Notes under the pieces: generated by a model
The model's database searches: none
Told to the model about the DNA's origin: nothing
What the model saw: only the letters and a program-made list of their open reading frames with translations
Assembly: GCA_039881145.1 (NCBI GenBank)
Contig: JAYKKI010000029.1
Location: forward strand, 26,950,001-27,014,000
DNA from: Druceiella hillmani
Taxonomy: Eukaryota > Arthropoda > Insecta > Lepidoptera > Hepialidae
Length of the DNA: 64,000 nt
Direction of reading: 5' to 3'
Program-made: the position numbers and the translations under genes
Shown: one piece after another, positions 13,135-24,559 of the stretch
Layout: the number at the start of each line of letters is the position of its first letter
Numbering within the stretch: the stretch's first letter is position 1

Positions 13135-14058
13135 TACAATTCTGACACGCTCACGACCCGTGACGGATCATATCAGGGAACATTGCATACTTTTCAGCAG
13201 GGAAATTGTTACCTGGACCGAACGTGAGAAGTTCAAAAGAAAAACGCTTGCCAATTCTTATTTCATTTGGAGAGAAGGAACAATTTCTTGTGGTATTGGA
13301 CAGCTCTTCCGGCCAAAATCAGGCTGTGTCAAACGGATCAAGTCACAAGCGGCCCTGAAAATACGTTTGCTGCAATACCAGTCATTACAGCTACATATGT
13401 CAAATCCTGGCTTGGATGAAGGCACCAAATCAAGATTTGTGCTTTTTAAAGATGTTAATGGAATATGAAATTGGTGACAAATATATTTCCAAAGCAACCC
13501 TGAGCAAGTTTAGCCATCTTTGGTACTATTTAGGGTAAATTGCCATTTTATCACTGTTTGATGATAAAGTTGAAGAACAAACCAAGAGAAATATTGTAAT
13601 GAACTAACAAAGAGAGATTTCGTATGATTTTGGAAGTGATACGTTCCATCAAAAGGAGAGATATCTGATTATTTGTATGGTGAGTGTGAATACATACCTT
13701 TGTTTCTGATATTATTTTTCTAGATCAATTCTAAACTAATAATAATATTGTATAATTTTATTGTTGCAAGAAAATCCTTGAATGATTTCGTGTACGTCAA
13801 GAGTACAAATTTGTTTTCTTAATTAAAATTTCCTCCAGACACACGTTTCTACATGGGAAGAAAATGATGCTTTTTGAAAGTAAAAAAAAGGTTCTTTCTT
13901 CAAGAGCAATTAATGATACAGCTGGATAAATTGTAAAACATATGCAAGACTTTCATGATTTGAAGCAATTACAAAAGAAATTTTTATTACGCTGTGTGCA
14001 GGAACATAAAAAATCTGTATCCAGATTAAAAGAAAATATCCTGAACGATTCGTAAATT
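13135..14058 (+). pseudogene. Degenerate repeat-derived protein relic, family unnamed
   Basis: Frameshifted coding fragments lie in order on the plus strand. The first includes a DHIREHC segment (13160-13468). A second frame near 13440-13600 reads YISKATLSKFSHLWYYLG and, after a stop, LSLFDDKVEEQTKRNIV. A third near 13940-14055 reads FHDLKQLQKKFLLRCVQEHK with SVSRLKENIL following. The 'LWYL...LSLFD..V...K' and 'KQFLL..V.EHRK' patterns match, from memory, the C-terminal part of an uncharacterised protein family that is greatly expanded in arthropod genomes and behaves like transposon cargo. I cannot name the superfamily. Frameshifts and stops rule out function. A related type of relic lies at 59960-60510, but I cannot show that the two are the same protein. 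Confidence 0.4.
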
Positions 14059-14123
14059 TATCTTTTTTTTAAATAAACAAGTACCTAAAAATTAGTTTTG
14101 TTTTTTGATAAATATTTTCATAA

Positions 14124-14129
<6 letters not shown>

Positions 14130-14154
<25 letters not shown>

Positions 14155-14174
14155 TACATACACACACGTATATA

Positions 14175-14218
<44 letters not shown>

Positions 14219-14232
14219 AACGTGTGTGTGTG

Positions 14233-14294
<62 letters not shown>
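14130..14294. repeat. (TA)n microsatellite, compound with CA/GT
   Basis: TA runs are interrupted by ACACACACGT and ACGTGTGTGTGT, which are mutually complementary, so the centre can fold. Long Ile/Tyr frames here are artefacts. Confidence 0.95.
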
Positions 14295-14296
<2 letters not shown>

Positions 14297-14514
14297 GTAT
14301 GTGCTAATATGAAGTTTCTTGTTTATTTTGAATCTCTAATCCTAGAAAATTCCTTTATCTATCGTACATGTTGAAGTTTATAATAAGTATTTAGTATTTT
14401 TACATTTAATTTACGTGAAAATAATTCAACAAATTAAGGTAATATTTTTCCGGTAATCAAAATTCTAGTTTTAGATTAAATATTTACAGAATTTTATCAT
14501 TAAATATCATAAAA

Positions 14515-15170
14515 TGGACGCAAAATCGATGTTGAATATGGATTAAAAATAATTCCAACTTTGCCTTATAATTTGTTTTTCTCACGAATTTTTTGGTGCC
14601 GAATTGTAAAAAATATTAAAAAATGTCTATGGTGGCTCGAGGTCTATGATGTCGAAATCACAGGCACGTGGCAAGTGGTAGAAATCGTTCAAAGAGGGGC
14701 GAGAAGTGGTCAAAAATTTCCTGCTTCCTGGATGGTCTTCAACGTCTACCGCTGATGATAACATCGAAAAAATCAAACAATTAGTACTTAAAAATCGTAT
14801 CTTCAGTATTAGAGAGTTGCATCGAAAGTTGAACATTGATAAAATGACTGTTCATGGAATTTTAACCAATATTTTGTGTATGAAATGTGTCGCCGCAAGA
14901 CTGGTTTCAAAAAAGTTTCGAAAGCAGGTTTCTGAAGACATGATTTCTTGAGGTACAGACTGTATAAAATTCACCATAATTGTATACGAGACATGGATCT
15001 ATGAATACGATACATTAAGAAGCCAACAGTGGACCTAACGGCGCTTCGAAAACAAGCCGAATCCAAGAATAAACCGCACCAGAGCTGCTCGAAAATGAAT
15101 TGGTTACTGATTGCTTCCTTTGATTGCCGTGGTGGTTGTGGTGTACACTCTGAATTCCTTTCGAAGCTTA
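14515..15170 (+). pseudogene. Mariner transposase relic, N-terminal part
   Basis: Tc1/mariner-type transposase with frameshifts and stops. Near 14593 a frame reads GAEL, stop, KILKNVYGG. It continues with a stretch ending KSFKEGREVVKNFLLPGW and then STSTADDNIEKIKQLVL (about 14690-14790), equivalent to the usual 'GRPSTS.DENI.K....V' linker. The second helix-turn-helix follows (ISIREL-like, then HGILTNILCMKCVAARLVSK, to about 14910). Further on, ETWIYEYDT (about 14990) marks the first catalytic block, where the family has GDETW with a catalytic Asp. Here the residues before ETW are VY, so that Asp is lost. The fragment stops near a FDCRGGCGVHSEFLSK segment (about 15118-15168). The C-terminal half resumes at 16511, so the gene is split by inserted DNA. 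The mellifera-like subfamily is likely but not proven. Confidence 0.85.
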
Positions 15171-15365
15171 AAATATAAAGTAATCTTGAAGGCGCATACG
15201 CACAAACCTCTTCACATTCGCATTGATTTGTATAGTGCATGACTCTGCTTATTTGAAATATTATTAAGGACGCCATGTTAAATTTATAAAATGTTTATTC
15301 TGACCACAACCAATAGCCAGAGAATAGATACATTATCATTAAATATGTGTGTTTAGTCTCTGTGT

Positions 15366-15412
15366 ATTGCGCGCGCCTGTGCGCGTGCGCGTTTGCGTGT
15401 GTGTGTGCATAC
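15366..15412. repeat. Alternating GC/GT tract with Z-DNA potential
   Basis: Runs of GCGCGCGC, TGTGCGCGTGCGCGT and GCGTGTGTGTGTGC give about 45 bases of nearly strict purine-pyrimidine alternation, which is GC-rich in an AT-rich setting. Confidence 0.85.
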
Positions 15413-15604
15413 GAGTGTATGTACAAATTAGTCTACAAATGTTTTTGGTACATATGCAAATGAATATTTTTTTGTTAATACAGCAAGAAAAAAAATTAGC
15501 TTAGTGTCTTAAAGTAAAAAGAGAGGTTAAAAAGCAAGCAATAAAAATTAGAAAATAATCGGTCCCGTACTAAAGAAATTCAAAATAGGACGAAAAAATT
15601 ATTT

Positions 15605-15649
15605 ATGTTAATCACCACACTGTATGCTAATACAGTGTGGTGATAACAT
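15605..15649. repeat. Near-perfect inverted repeat, 20-21 bp arms, 4-nt spacer
   Basis: The left arm 15605-15625 and right arm 15630-15649 share the core ATCACCACACTGTAT and its reverse complement. The only difference is one extra A in the left arm. The spacer is GCTA. The repeat lies within the DNA that interrupts the mariner gene. Confidence 0.9.
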
Positions 15650-15839
15650 TTCTTCTTATTTCAAACAATATTTTCAAGAAATTAAAGATGGCAAAATGAA
15701 TGAATGTAACATTAATTTCTTTCGCGCGTCTCTGTAATCCTACATACAATAATTATTTATGCCAATAGCTCTGCCTACGCTCGCGAGTAAACAGGAAAAA
15801 AAACGTTTTTTTCTCTCTTATGTGTTGCTCCTATATACT

Positions 15840-15925
15840 GTTACCATACCAAATTTAATCAAAATTCGTCCAGTACATTTTGTGTGATACCCGTAAAAAT
15901 TAACATACAGGTAGAGACAAAAATA
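15840..15925 (+). repeat. LINE (RTE-like) 3'-tail-like fragment
   Basis: The words 'accaaatttaatcaaaatt' and 'gtccagtac' followed by 'aacatacaggtagagac' resemble the widespread insect LINE/SINE tail 'ccaaatttcatcaaaatcgg ttcag... aacatacacacag'. The assignment is from memory of that pattern and no reverse transcriptase sequence is present. Confidence 0.4.
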
Positions 15926-16510
15926 GTAAAAAAAAGTTTTTAAATAATTCTATATGCTAAATCAATTTTTTAAAATATTTTCAATGTATATAATTCACTC
16001 TGTTACAATTTTATTATACATGTAGGTAGGTAAAATATTCTAAAATTTTAAAATTTCCCAACTTCAAATTCTCCAACGACATCTCCCAAATTCCGATTTT
16101 TTAACAAATTATATTTTACATGTTTCATTATCAAGTAATTAAGACGTTTTAATTTGGGTAAAACTTTTTTTAAGAGTAACACCAGTAAAAATGGCGCTCT
16201 TCTGTTAATAATAAACTACTTCGTTATTTTAAAATTGCACAGTTAATTGAAAATTAAATTAGGTTACATATTAAATTAGGTTATATAAATTAAACCCTAT
16301 TTGTTTCTTTTGCAGTTCGGTGATATTTTTGCAGGTGGGAATAGCACAAGTCGGCATTTAAGCTATATTGTCACGTAGAAAGCACACGACCTTTCAGAGC
16401 TGTGTCTTAAATTGTACCGACAGCCGCGTTTTTTTTGCGTTTGATACTACGCATTTTATGCTTAGTTTTTTTGGACACGCATGTTCTAGGCTTCTGGAGT
16501 ACTCTTTATT

Positions 16511-16946
16511 TTAAGTTTCGGAGGGACAAGCGAAGTAAACATTAAGACTGAATAAAAAAAATATTATTTGAATATTTTGAGGCGTTTGCGTAAGAATGTT
16601 CATCGATTTCTGAAAGAACAATTCATTGATTTTGCATGAAGATAATATGCCTTCTCACAGAATAACAATTGTGACAAAGTCAATAACTCAATTATTATCG
16701 TCGACTATCTACTACGTATTCGCCCGATTTAGCCCCGTGTCACATCTTTTAGTTTCCGAAACTGAAATTGCCACTAGAATTTGTGGAACCTCTTTTGACT
16801 CGATAGAAGATATTAAACGGAATTTGCAACAGGAATTAAAGGCCATACCACTTTCCTATGAGATGCGTGTGGAAGAGTGGGTCCGGAATCATCACAATTC
16901 GTATTGCAAAAAACTTTGATGGTGACAAAATAAATTTTGATGATTA
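16511..16946 (+). pseudogene. Mariner transposase relic, C-terminal part
   Basis: The frame resumes with KYYLNILRRLRKNVHR (about 16556-16605), equivalent to the family's 'KEYYLEVLRRLRE'. It continues with ILHEDNMPSHRITIVTKS (from 16626), which keeps the second catalytic Asp of the DD34D triad. A one-base frame change then gives YSPDLAPCH (about 16715-16740), in which the third catalytic residue (normally APCD) is His. SIEDIKRNLQQELKAIP and a C-terminus IAKNFDGDKINFDD with a stop at 16944 complete the family pattern. With the Asp lost in the first half, two of three catalytic positions are altered. Terminal inverted repeats were not found by eye. Confidence 0.85.
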
Positions 16947-19864
16947 AAATTAAATTTGTGTGTATTTTTTTAACGATTCCGAGTTTTTATACAGAAGTTA
17001 TATGTAAATTGATCTGTTATAGATCAGATTAAATGTTATGATTTTATTTCAGTCTAAAATAATTTTTTATAACTGTTTGAATTTGATTTCTTTAAAACTT
17101 ATTAGCAGAATCCTTTGATAATTTTTTTACGTTCAATTTTTTTCCTCATTGTTCATAAGAATTTTATTATTATTACAAATGTGATGTATTTTGAGCTTTA
17201 TTTTTAAGAACAAATTTTCAAGAATTTTTTTGCAAATCTTCATTTCAAAAGTTGCCAATTAAAGAGGGATTTTTGAATAATTTGAATGCAAAATATTCTT
17301 TGTATTTATTACATTATATTATTTATTTATTATTTATATTATGTGTTTTCGATTTGATCTTACGAATTATCCATATCTTCTTAATTTTTTAACCTGTTTA
17401 TTACTATTTTCTTTTTCAAATGAATTAGATGGCATTCATTTTAAATAAAATTTTGTATAGTAGTTATGTTATAATTGTTATTTAGTTTATATTTTCGGAT
17501 GCTTTGAATGCCTTTATTTTTTAATAAATACTGTGATATGAAAGGGAAAATGTTCATAACATATTGTTATCAAAATTGGGAAAAAATAAATATCATTTTA
17601 ATATTATTTTATTAGAGGAAACTAGTTATTTTTTTTCATTCTTGTGTCTCAATTTGAAAAGTTAAACATTTACATTTGATTTACACAAGTATTCTTGATT
17701 TGCTTAACAACAATTGGGCTTCGAATATCGATAAAAATGGATACTGAATTAAAAAGTTATGAAATGAAATAATAAATTATAGGTATTTCCTATTTTTCTT
17801 GTTCGGAGATATTGTAATATTGAAATTATAAAATACATTTCTATAGTTGCTTAAAAAGGCTGTCAAAAACGCAAACGAGCTTATCCCTATTGAAACCAAT
17901 ATAAAAGTACTAACTGGAAAAATTACTTGCATGTGTTGTAATATTCGTTACCGTTACGAATATGTTATCCGTAATGTACCGGTAAATAAATAAATAAATT
18001 GTGTCCTTTTTATACGTTAAAATATGGAGATAATGTTTCATTGGACTCTTGTACGAATCGTAAAATGTTATATAATCTTTCTATTCGTTTTGCTAGCAGC
18101 ACAATAGATTCTTTAGGATGTCTTTCATATTTCAAATACCATATAGTATTTTTATACGGATATCCGATCGTATGAACGCATCTGGTTTGTATTATAGTTT
18201 CAATAAAGAACATATGCCTTTACTACTATTCCATGGCAATTAAAATATATAATAGTGACGTACTCGTACTAGCTCACTTAACGTGTGCATTTGATGTGTC
18301 ATGTTCTCCGTAGTAGCAATTATTTGATTAGATGAATTTATAAGAACTATCATATATTTCCATCAGTATCGAAAAATTGGGTACTCTTCGTGGCCGATTA
18401 AACAAAAATGTTTCAATCTTCGATTTAAATTGCTATCTGTTACTCTTTTCCTTAAGACTTTTTTTTAGTTATTTTGGAGTTATGAAATTTATTGAGCATT
18501 TGCAACACCTGAAACAGAATTAGTAAAGAATTGACTGTGTACAGAATTTCTCAGGCCATATTTTTCGATCCTTTATTCATAGTATCATTTTGAACGACCG
18601 ATAATATTTTAATAATAATATGTTTGGATACTAATAAAGTGATTTTTACAATATTATGGAAAAGTCATGAAAATATTTGGGTGTATACAAAGAGTGTGGT
18701 GTTTGATCTTAATGTAGTCAATAATAGTGTTTCTGTGAGTAAAGAATAAACATAACACGAAAATTTCATGAGATATATTATATACTTATAGACGATATTC
18801 TAAATAGATATAATAAATATAATTACAAGTGTTTCGGAAACAAAGAAGGAGACACGAACAATAATTATTAAATTCTTTACATTTTACTTCATTATCTACT
18901 TTTCTGCCAACACACGATACAAAAGCCAAGTGACTTGTAAAACTCAGATAAACTGGATATTATATAAATTAACTTCGAGAACATTTTGAATTTAAAAATG
19001 GAGAAAAAGATAAATAGTGACATTTATTTTTTCCCAGCATTTAAATTATTCTAAATATTTTTCTTTCTTCATTCTTCATATTTATTTAATGTGAAATTGT
19101 ATTCAACTTACTTCTCATATTATATTTTGGCTATGATAAAGCTACTATCATGATAATTTAAACACTCATTATATTTTGGCTATGATAAAGCTACTATCAT
19201 TATATTTTGGCTATGATAAAGCTATCATGATAATTTAAACACTCATACGAAAAGTAAAAGGACTTTTAATTCTTTAAAAACATTGTAGTAGGGAGTTAAA
19301 TACTTACTGAACTAATCTAAACGTATAAAACGTACATTTCAAATAAATATTTGTGATTGAATAAATGATACATAAATTTTATTGCCGATATGCAGTGGAA
19401 TGTTTAAATAAGCGTATAAGAGATATCCTGCCTGATAAGATTATGCTATGATAGTTCTGCAACCCGTTTAATATTCTGGCAGCGCTTTTTGAGAAATAAT
19501 TTTCCAACGTGAACATTTAAATATTATATAATAAACATTTTAAATGTAACACTTATCGACGGCAATAATATATATAACCTTTAAAATGATAAAACTCTAA
19601 AGGTGAACCAGTATGACTAAATTAGGAGATTGCGCTTTATTAAACATTAAAAACACGTAGGTAAAACTGGCAATTAAACTTTATTTCTCTTTTAACTTAT
19701 ATTGTGATTATTAATGCGATTTTTTTTATTTTGGTTCATTTGTAAAGTTAATTTCATTTCGACTCAGAACCTGCTGCGAATAGCTTCAAAGAATATTCTA
19801 TATATGAATTGCAAGTATCCTTAAGCTTGTTTTCGAGGAGCTTTTTGCAATGAATATGTAAATA
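16947..19864. other. AT-rich intergenic DNA
   Basis: Unstructured AT-rich DNA apart from a three-unit tandem repeat at 19119-19246. A 67-codon minus-strand frame at 18010-18213 has no recognised domain. Confidence 0.55.
19119..19246 (+). repeat. Three-unit tandem repeat, 49-bp unit
   Basis: Units start at 19119, 19168 and 19199 with 'attatattttggctatgata'. The second unit is truncated to 31 bp (it lacks 'atgataatttaaacactc') and the third lacks four internal bases. The almost identical sequence shows a recent duplication. Confidence 0.9.
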
Positions 19865-20115
19865 TTGATTCTATTAAATAGCGTTCAATAACGTTATAAA
19901 TTTATGCAAAAATGCTGAAAGGAATGATGAAAAAGAAAAGAGAAAGGAAACTTTAAACGCATATTATGTCGATAAACTTACACAAATATCTTCAGATTAA
20001 CTTCAGAGAAGAACTGATTTCGGTCAAATTCTCGTTTACGTATAGAGTTTATGGATTATAAACATCGGATCATCCAATATAAATGATTTTGATAATTTGA
20101 TATTTTCATAATAGT
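19865..20115 (+). repeat. Dispersed repeat B, copy 1
   Basis: About 250 bp aligns in the same orientation with 22608-22856. Shared blocks include 'attgattctat', 'gaactgatttc', 'gtcaa.ttctc.ttttacgt' and 'ttttgataat'. No reading frame is supported. The family is unknown. Confidence 0.7.
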
Positions 20116-20326
20116 AAAATAAGCTAAAAATATCTAGAGTAACCGAGGAAACACTATAGGAATAGTAAAAATGGGAAAAGTTTAGAGCCACATGCCATTT
20201 TGACAAAGTAGAAGAAAGATATAAGAAGAAAAAGGAAACAACTGAGAAAAAAGGGAGAGGAAGAAAAGTAAGATGTTGTGCAAAAAAGGTTTTTTCGATA
20301 TTACGAAAAATCCTTAAAGAATCGTA

Positions 20327-21472
20327 GAACCCGCATTACGAGGGTTCCATACATATTTAAATATTTATAAACATTTAAGGGTACATAATATTTTCATTAT
20401 TTTTTACAAATTATTATTATAAATATAAACATTATTATTTACAAGTTAAATTTTTCACACCGTAAACATATTGCCCAATATAGATTTTACAGGTGAAAAA
20501 AAATAGGTGCGTGTTTAAAAAGCTATAAGGCAATTGCTATAATTTTACTGCAATATTCTAATCATATTTTACCAAATCTTTTTTTCATGATGTAATTACG
20601 GAAATAAGGATGAGAATGCTCTTTTCTGGGTATTTATTGGAATGTCTTTTTATATATGCAAGTTAAAGTTATAAAAAAATATTTTTGTATTCCTCGTAAC
20701 CAGCCCTTCCAAATGATATCCTAACATAATGCAAAAACTTTGTTTAAAATCTATCAAAAAACTTGGCCAGTAAAATATACTGTTTAATATTGTTTAAAAT
20801 CTATCAAAAAACTTGGCCAGTAAAATATATGGATTAACTATACCAAATTTCATGTTTCTACGGGGCATTATTCTGAGAAAATTGGCTGTGAACGTAGGAA
20901 AAAGTCTTTTCTTATTTTAAATCTTTGGAAAACGTCACAGATGTATAATATTGAATCTGTGGAAAACGTAGATATATTGCCTACAATATGTTTGGTAATC
21001 GTAAAAATGGTACATATTTAGAAATTATGATATCTATAATTATTGCTATAGTTTTGCTACCATCTTTGCGTGAGATTCTAACAACTCATATTCTTTTCAT
21101 AATTTTTGGTGGAGTAGTTTCGGAAAAAAAGAGAATATATTTTTTTCACGTATTTTTCAATATATATCTTAAGATATTAATACTTGAAATAATGAAAAAA
21201 TGTTTCTGAGACCCTCATAATTAGCACTATCTAAAATACCACATACTTATACATGACGTTAAAAAGTTTTTGAGTACATAAACCCGTAAAATCAATATTT
21301 TTAAATTTTTGCTCTTGAGATAGATATACACGGGATAATATGTTGTATTACTTTTGAAGTTTGCGCGTCAAGTGTTGTCGGAGAAAAACGGCCGTTACGA
21401 ACGGATGGACAGACACGTGAGTTATCTTATAACGTTTCCTTTTTCCTTTTGAGTTACAGAACCATTAAAATG
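20327..21472 (+). mobile_element. Family A non-autonomous element, copy 2
   Basis: It begins 'gaacccgcattacgagggtt' (20327) and carries 'accgtaaacatattgccca' (20460-20478). It ends with 'ggacagacacgtgagttat' (about 21407-21425) followed by 'gttacagaacca' (21453-21464). The termini 'agggttcc...' and '...agaacca' are degenerate inverted repeats. An internal 39-bp segment is tandemly duplicated (20741-20829). At about 1.15 kb it matches copy 1 in length. A 73-codon hydrophobic frame (20988-21209) inside it is not conserved in the other copies. Confidence 0.7.
20741..20829 (+). repeat. 39-bp direct duplication inside family A copy 2
   Basis: 'tgtttaaaatctatcaaaaa' plus 'cttggccagtaaaatata' occurs at 20741-20779 and again, identically, at 20791-20829. 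The two copies are separated by 11 bases. Confidence 0.95.
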
Positions 21473-22198
21473 CAAATTGTGTTATATTTTGTAAAGGGTT
21501 ACGTTTACAAATAATGAAACCTTTTTATGGACAATTCGATTTTCTACACATTTCATTCAACAAATTTTTTCATATTGATAATATTTTTTTTAAATTACAG
21601 CCTGTTAAAATGTTGCAAAACTAGTTTTCGCAATGTATTACATCGTTATAGGGAATGGTCGCAGACTTGAATTTTTTCTGGAAACACGTGTTAAAAATTT
21701 AATTTTTTTTTATAATAAGTCATGTTTTTAGTACAATTTGTTATTTCTGGTCTATGCACAATTAATATTCCTCACTTTGCTTTAAATATTTCGGATTGTA
21801 GTGATCGTTATATTGTTTTTGATGTGTGAACCTCTTCCGAAATAGTGGTAGTACATATTCTGCAATACAAATTTATTGTGTACAAATTAAAAAATGTATG
21901 CCTTGTAAGAAAAATTTAAGTAAACAAAACTTGTTGATGAAAAAGTATGAAATGTCATACTTTTTTGTATTGATTTTGGACAACAGTCAATATCCGTTGA
22001 ACGACTGGCATACGATTTCCTTTTTTGGGATGACAAGAGCTTCTTTACCTTGTTTCGTAAATTGATGTCACAGTCACAGACATATTTCTTGCCATATACA
22101 ATTGACGAAATGCACTCTCAAAAAACGTATGTCTGGATTTTAAGCCAGCAGTGTAATCCGTTGCTCACGTGGAAAATTTTAGAAGGTTGAAAAGTTTT

Positions 22199-22213
22199 AG
22201 AATGTTCGAGAAA
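22199..22213 (+). promoter_or_regulatory. Heat-shock-element-like site (three pentamers)
   Basis: AGAATGTTCGAGAAA is an exact nGAAnnTTCnnGAAn match. No gene is recognised downstream. With nine fixed bases, about one such match could occur by chance in a window of this size, so function is only a possibility. Confidence 0.25.
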
Positions 22214-22305
22214 AACAAGAGTTGAACTCGAATCGCAACTGGCCAGTTCCCTCCGAACGCTGTGAATACTTGGCGCGATTGTTTTTCGAGGTTAATTATT
22301 CCTCA

Positions 22306-22339
22306 ATACGTGTACATAGTTAGTAATATGTACACGTAT
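22306..22339. repeat. Perfect inverted repeat, 12-bp arms, 10-nt spacer
   Basis: ATACGTGTACAT (22306-22317) and ATGTACACGTAT (22328-22339) are exact reverse complements. Confidence 0.85.
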
Positions 22340-22607
22340 CGGAAGTAAGTTATTAAATCGTATCGACGTATTTTTGAAATAATGGATTTTCAAAAATATA
22401 ACCAAGAAAAGAGACTGTTTTACATGACAAAATAGGAAGTACCTTAATTGTTTTTAACAATTATTTGGATAACCATAACGTATTTTAATGTACAGAATAA
22501 ACAGATTTCGTTAATAAATCTGCAATGAAACAAATTAAGTGAACTACCTACAATGTACAGATAACCAAAGAGAATCCATTGGTGAAATTTTAACTTGAAT
22601 TTAAAAC

Positions 22608-22856
22608 TTATTGATTCTATAAAATAAAGTTTCATAACATGATGCCTTTAAGCAACAATTCTGAGAGGAATAATAAAAAAGAATGGAAAAGGGAAACTCT
22701 AAATGCACAGCCGATAACGTTACGTAAATGTCTTCAGATGAATGTCTGGGAAGAACTGATTTCAGTCAAGTTCTCTTTTACGTGTTGATTTCATCGATGA
22801 TAGACATGAAACTTTCAGGTGTAAGTCGTTTTGATAATGCAGTATTTTCACTAAGG
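22608..22856 (+). repeat. Dispersed repeat B, copy 2
   Basis: This is the second copy of the 250-bp repeat at 19865-20115, about 2.74 kb away in the same orientation. It reads 'attgattctataaaata' at the start and 'gaagaactgatttcagtcaa' near 22750. Divergence is substantial but the block order is the same. Confidence 0.7.
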
Positions 22857-24167
22857 ATATCCTCCCATAGCACGCCGTAACTTCAAGTTGCGTATTAATT
22901 TGTTTACCCCTTTTTATTTAGGGTAAACACTTCAAGTTTTGCATGCCACTAATATAACTAGAGGTCAAATTTATAAAGTTACGTAATGAGAGGCAGATAT
23001 TAAATAGGAAATAAACAATGAATTGAACAACAAATTTAAAAATGAAGTAAGATTTTAAACGAGGTTATAACAGTTATAAATAATATATTAATATCCCTTC
23101 TGCTGCTGCTGGGTATGTTTCATAAAGTTTGTTTTTGCCCTTTTTTTGTAATTTTATCCTAAAATTCTTTCTTTTGTTCCTAATCTAAATTTTCAAATAA
23201 TTAACAAAAATTGAAATATGGAGAATAAAAATGGATGGAAAGTAATATAAAATTTCCGTACCGAATAAACGATATATACTAAATGAATAGTCTACTATTT
23301 ACCAAACTATTTTTGGTAAGGCAATTTTGACATTACCAAAAGTACTGTGAGTTCGAGAATAATGTTACCCAAATTTAATAACGCCGTTTCAAAACTTTCC
23401 ACAACTCGACAACCGTGGAGCAATTTTCTTATTAAATCGGAAAAATGATTAAGCTAAATATGTGAATTATAACAATTAACATGCGCGGAGAAAACACACT
23501 CGTCATCGTGACGGCTCGAATAAAAAAGCACGTCCGTGCGTGCAGCTAATTACAAGTATGCTGGAATTAAATGTTCCGTCCGGGTAAAATATTTAAATTA
23601 CGTTCAAATTTACTTTCTACATTTTTGACCTAGTTTTTATTCGGTCGAGCTTCACTTTTAATTTTGAAATTATTATTTATATTCGTTTTAATTAATAAAG
23701 TCTTGTAGTACGGTGCTCATTTTCTTGATCACTATATACTATCAATAAATATATATTTATATAATAAGTTTTACTATTATTACCGAAACCAGCTTTTGAG
23801 AAAAGCAAAGTGGCTGCCGGGAAGGAGGGCGGAAGTAAGTTTTAATTCCTTTTCGTGCCCAGATATGATTTTTTACCTATATGTAATGTAATTACCTAAT
23901 TAAAATGTATAAATGATAGACGGCTGTTAAGAGATCCGTCTACCATTTATTAATTTAACACATTTACAAAGATATAAAGACACATAAAGAAGACATCGAT
24001 AAAGTAAGTTGAGAAATAACGGTACTAAAATTTTGTATGCAATATTATAGATAAATTTAAGCAATTATTCAATTCACTTGATTTCAAGGATATAACTGTA
24101 TACAAATAATTAACAATGTTTCAAAAGAAACGTAAAACTTTAGTTATTTTGTCATTTACGCAAGTGT

Positions 24168-24215
24168 GTCATTTTGCAGGGCGATTTAAAACATTAAATC
24201 GCCCTGCAAAATGAC
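24168..24215. repeat. Perfect inverted repeat, 22-bp arms, 4-nt spacer
   Basis: The left arm 24168-24189 (core TTTTGCAGGGCGATTTAA) and right arm 24194-24215 are exact reverse complements around the spacer AACA. The GC-rich core is unlike the flanks. Confidence 0.95.
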
Positions 24216-24559
24216 TATTCCACTAATAAACATTATTATATTGTAGGTTAAACTTTTTTATGTTTAAAAATAATCAAGACTCCTAATTCAATTGAACGTA
24301 GACATATATAAACTATGATTATGATTAACACCCCAAATTAATTAATGATATTAACAAGATGAATATCATGATATGTAGTTTAAAAAATACATAAAATTAA
24401 ATGTTTTGAGTTCATATTAGAGTTAAAAGAAATCGATCACAGTATCGTAAACATAGTTCCAACAAGACAGTTAAAATTCCTCCCTTAAATGCCCTTATAT
24501 ACTTATACAAACCTGCGCACATTAATCGTAAGAAGTACGGAATGAATAATATACTCTCA

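Larger units (their letters stand above)
15171..16510. other. About 1.3 kb inserted inside the mariner gene
   Basis: An intact mariner gene has only about a dozen codons between the two halves seen here, so this DNA must have been inserted. It contains an alternating GC/GT tract (15366-15412), a perfect hairpin (15605-15649), a LINE-tail-like segment (15840-15925) and a duplicated 'ttaaattaggtta' (16254-16285). No frame is supported. I could not identify clear terminal repeats or a target-site duplication, so it may be a composite of more than one insertion. Confidence 0.6.
21473..22607. other. AT-rich intergenic DNA
   Basis: It contains a perfect heat-shock-element match (22199-22213) and a 12-bp-arm inverted repeat (22306-22339). 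A 79-codon frame at 21826-22065 has no recognised domain. Confidence 0.55.

Noticed and set aside
18010..18213. Minus-strand 67-codon frame with WYLKYERHPKESI
   Set aside because: It looks protein-like but matches no family that I recognise, and has no supporting neighbours.
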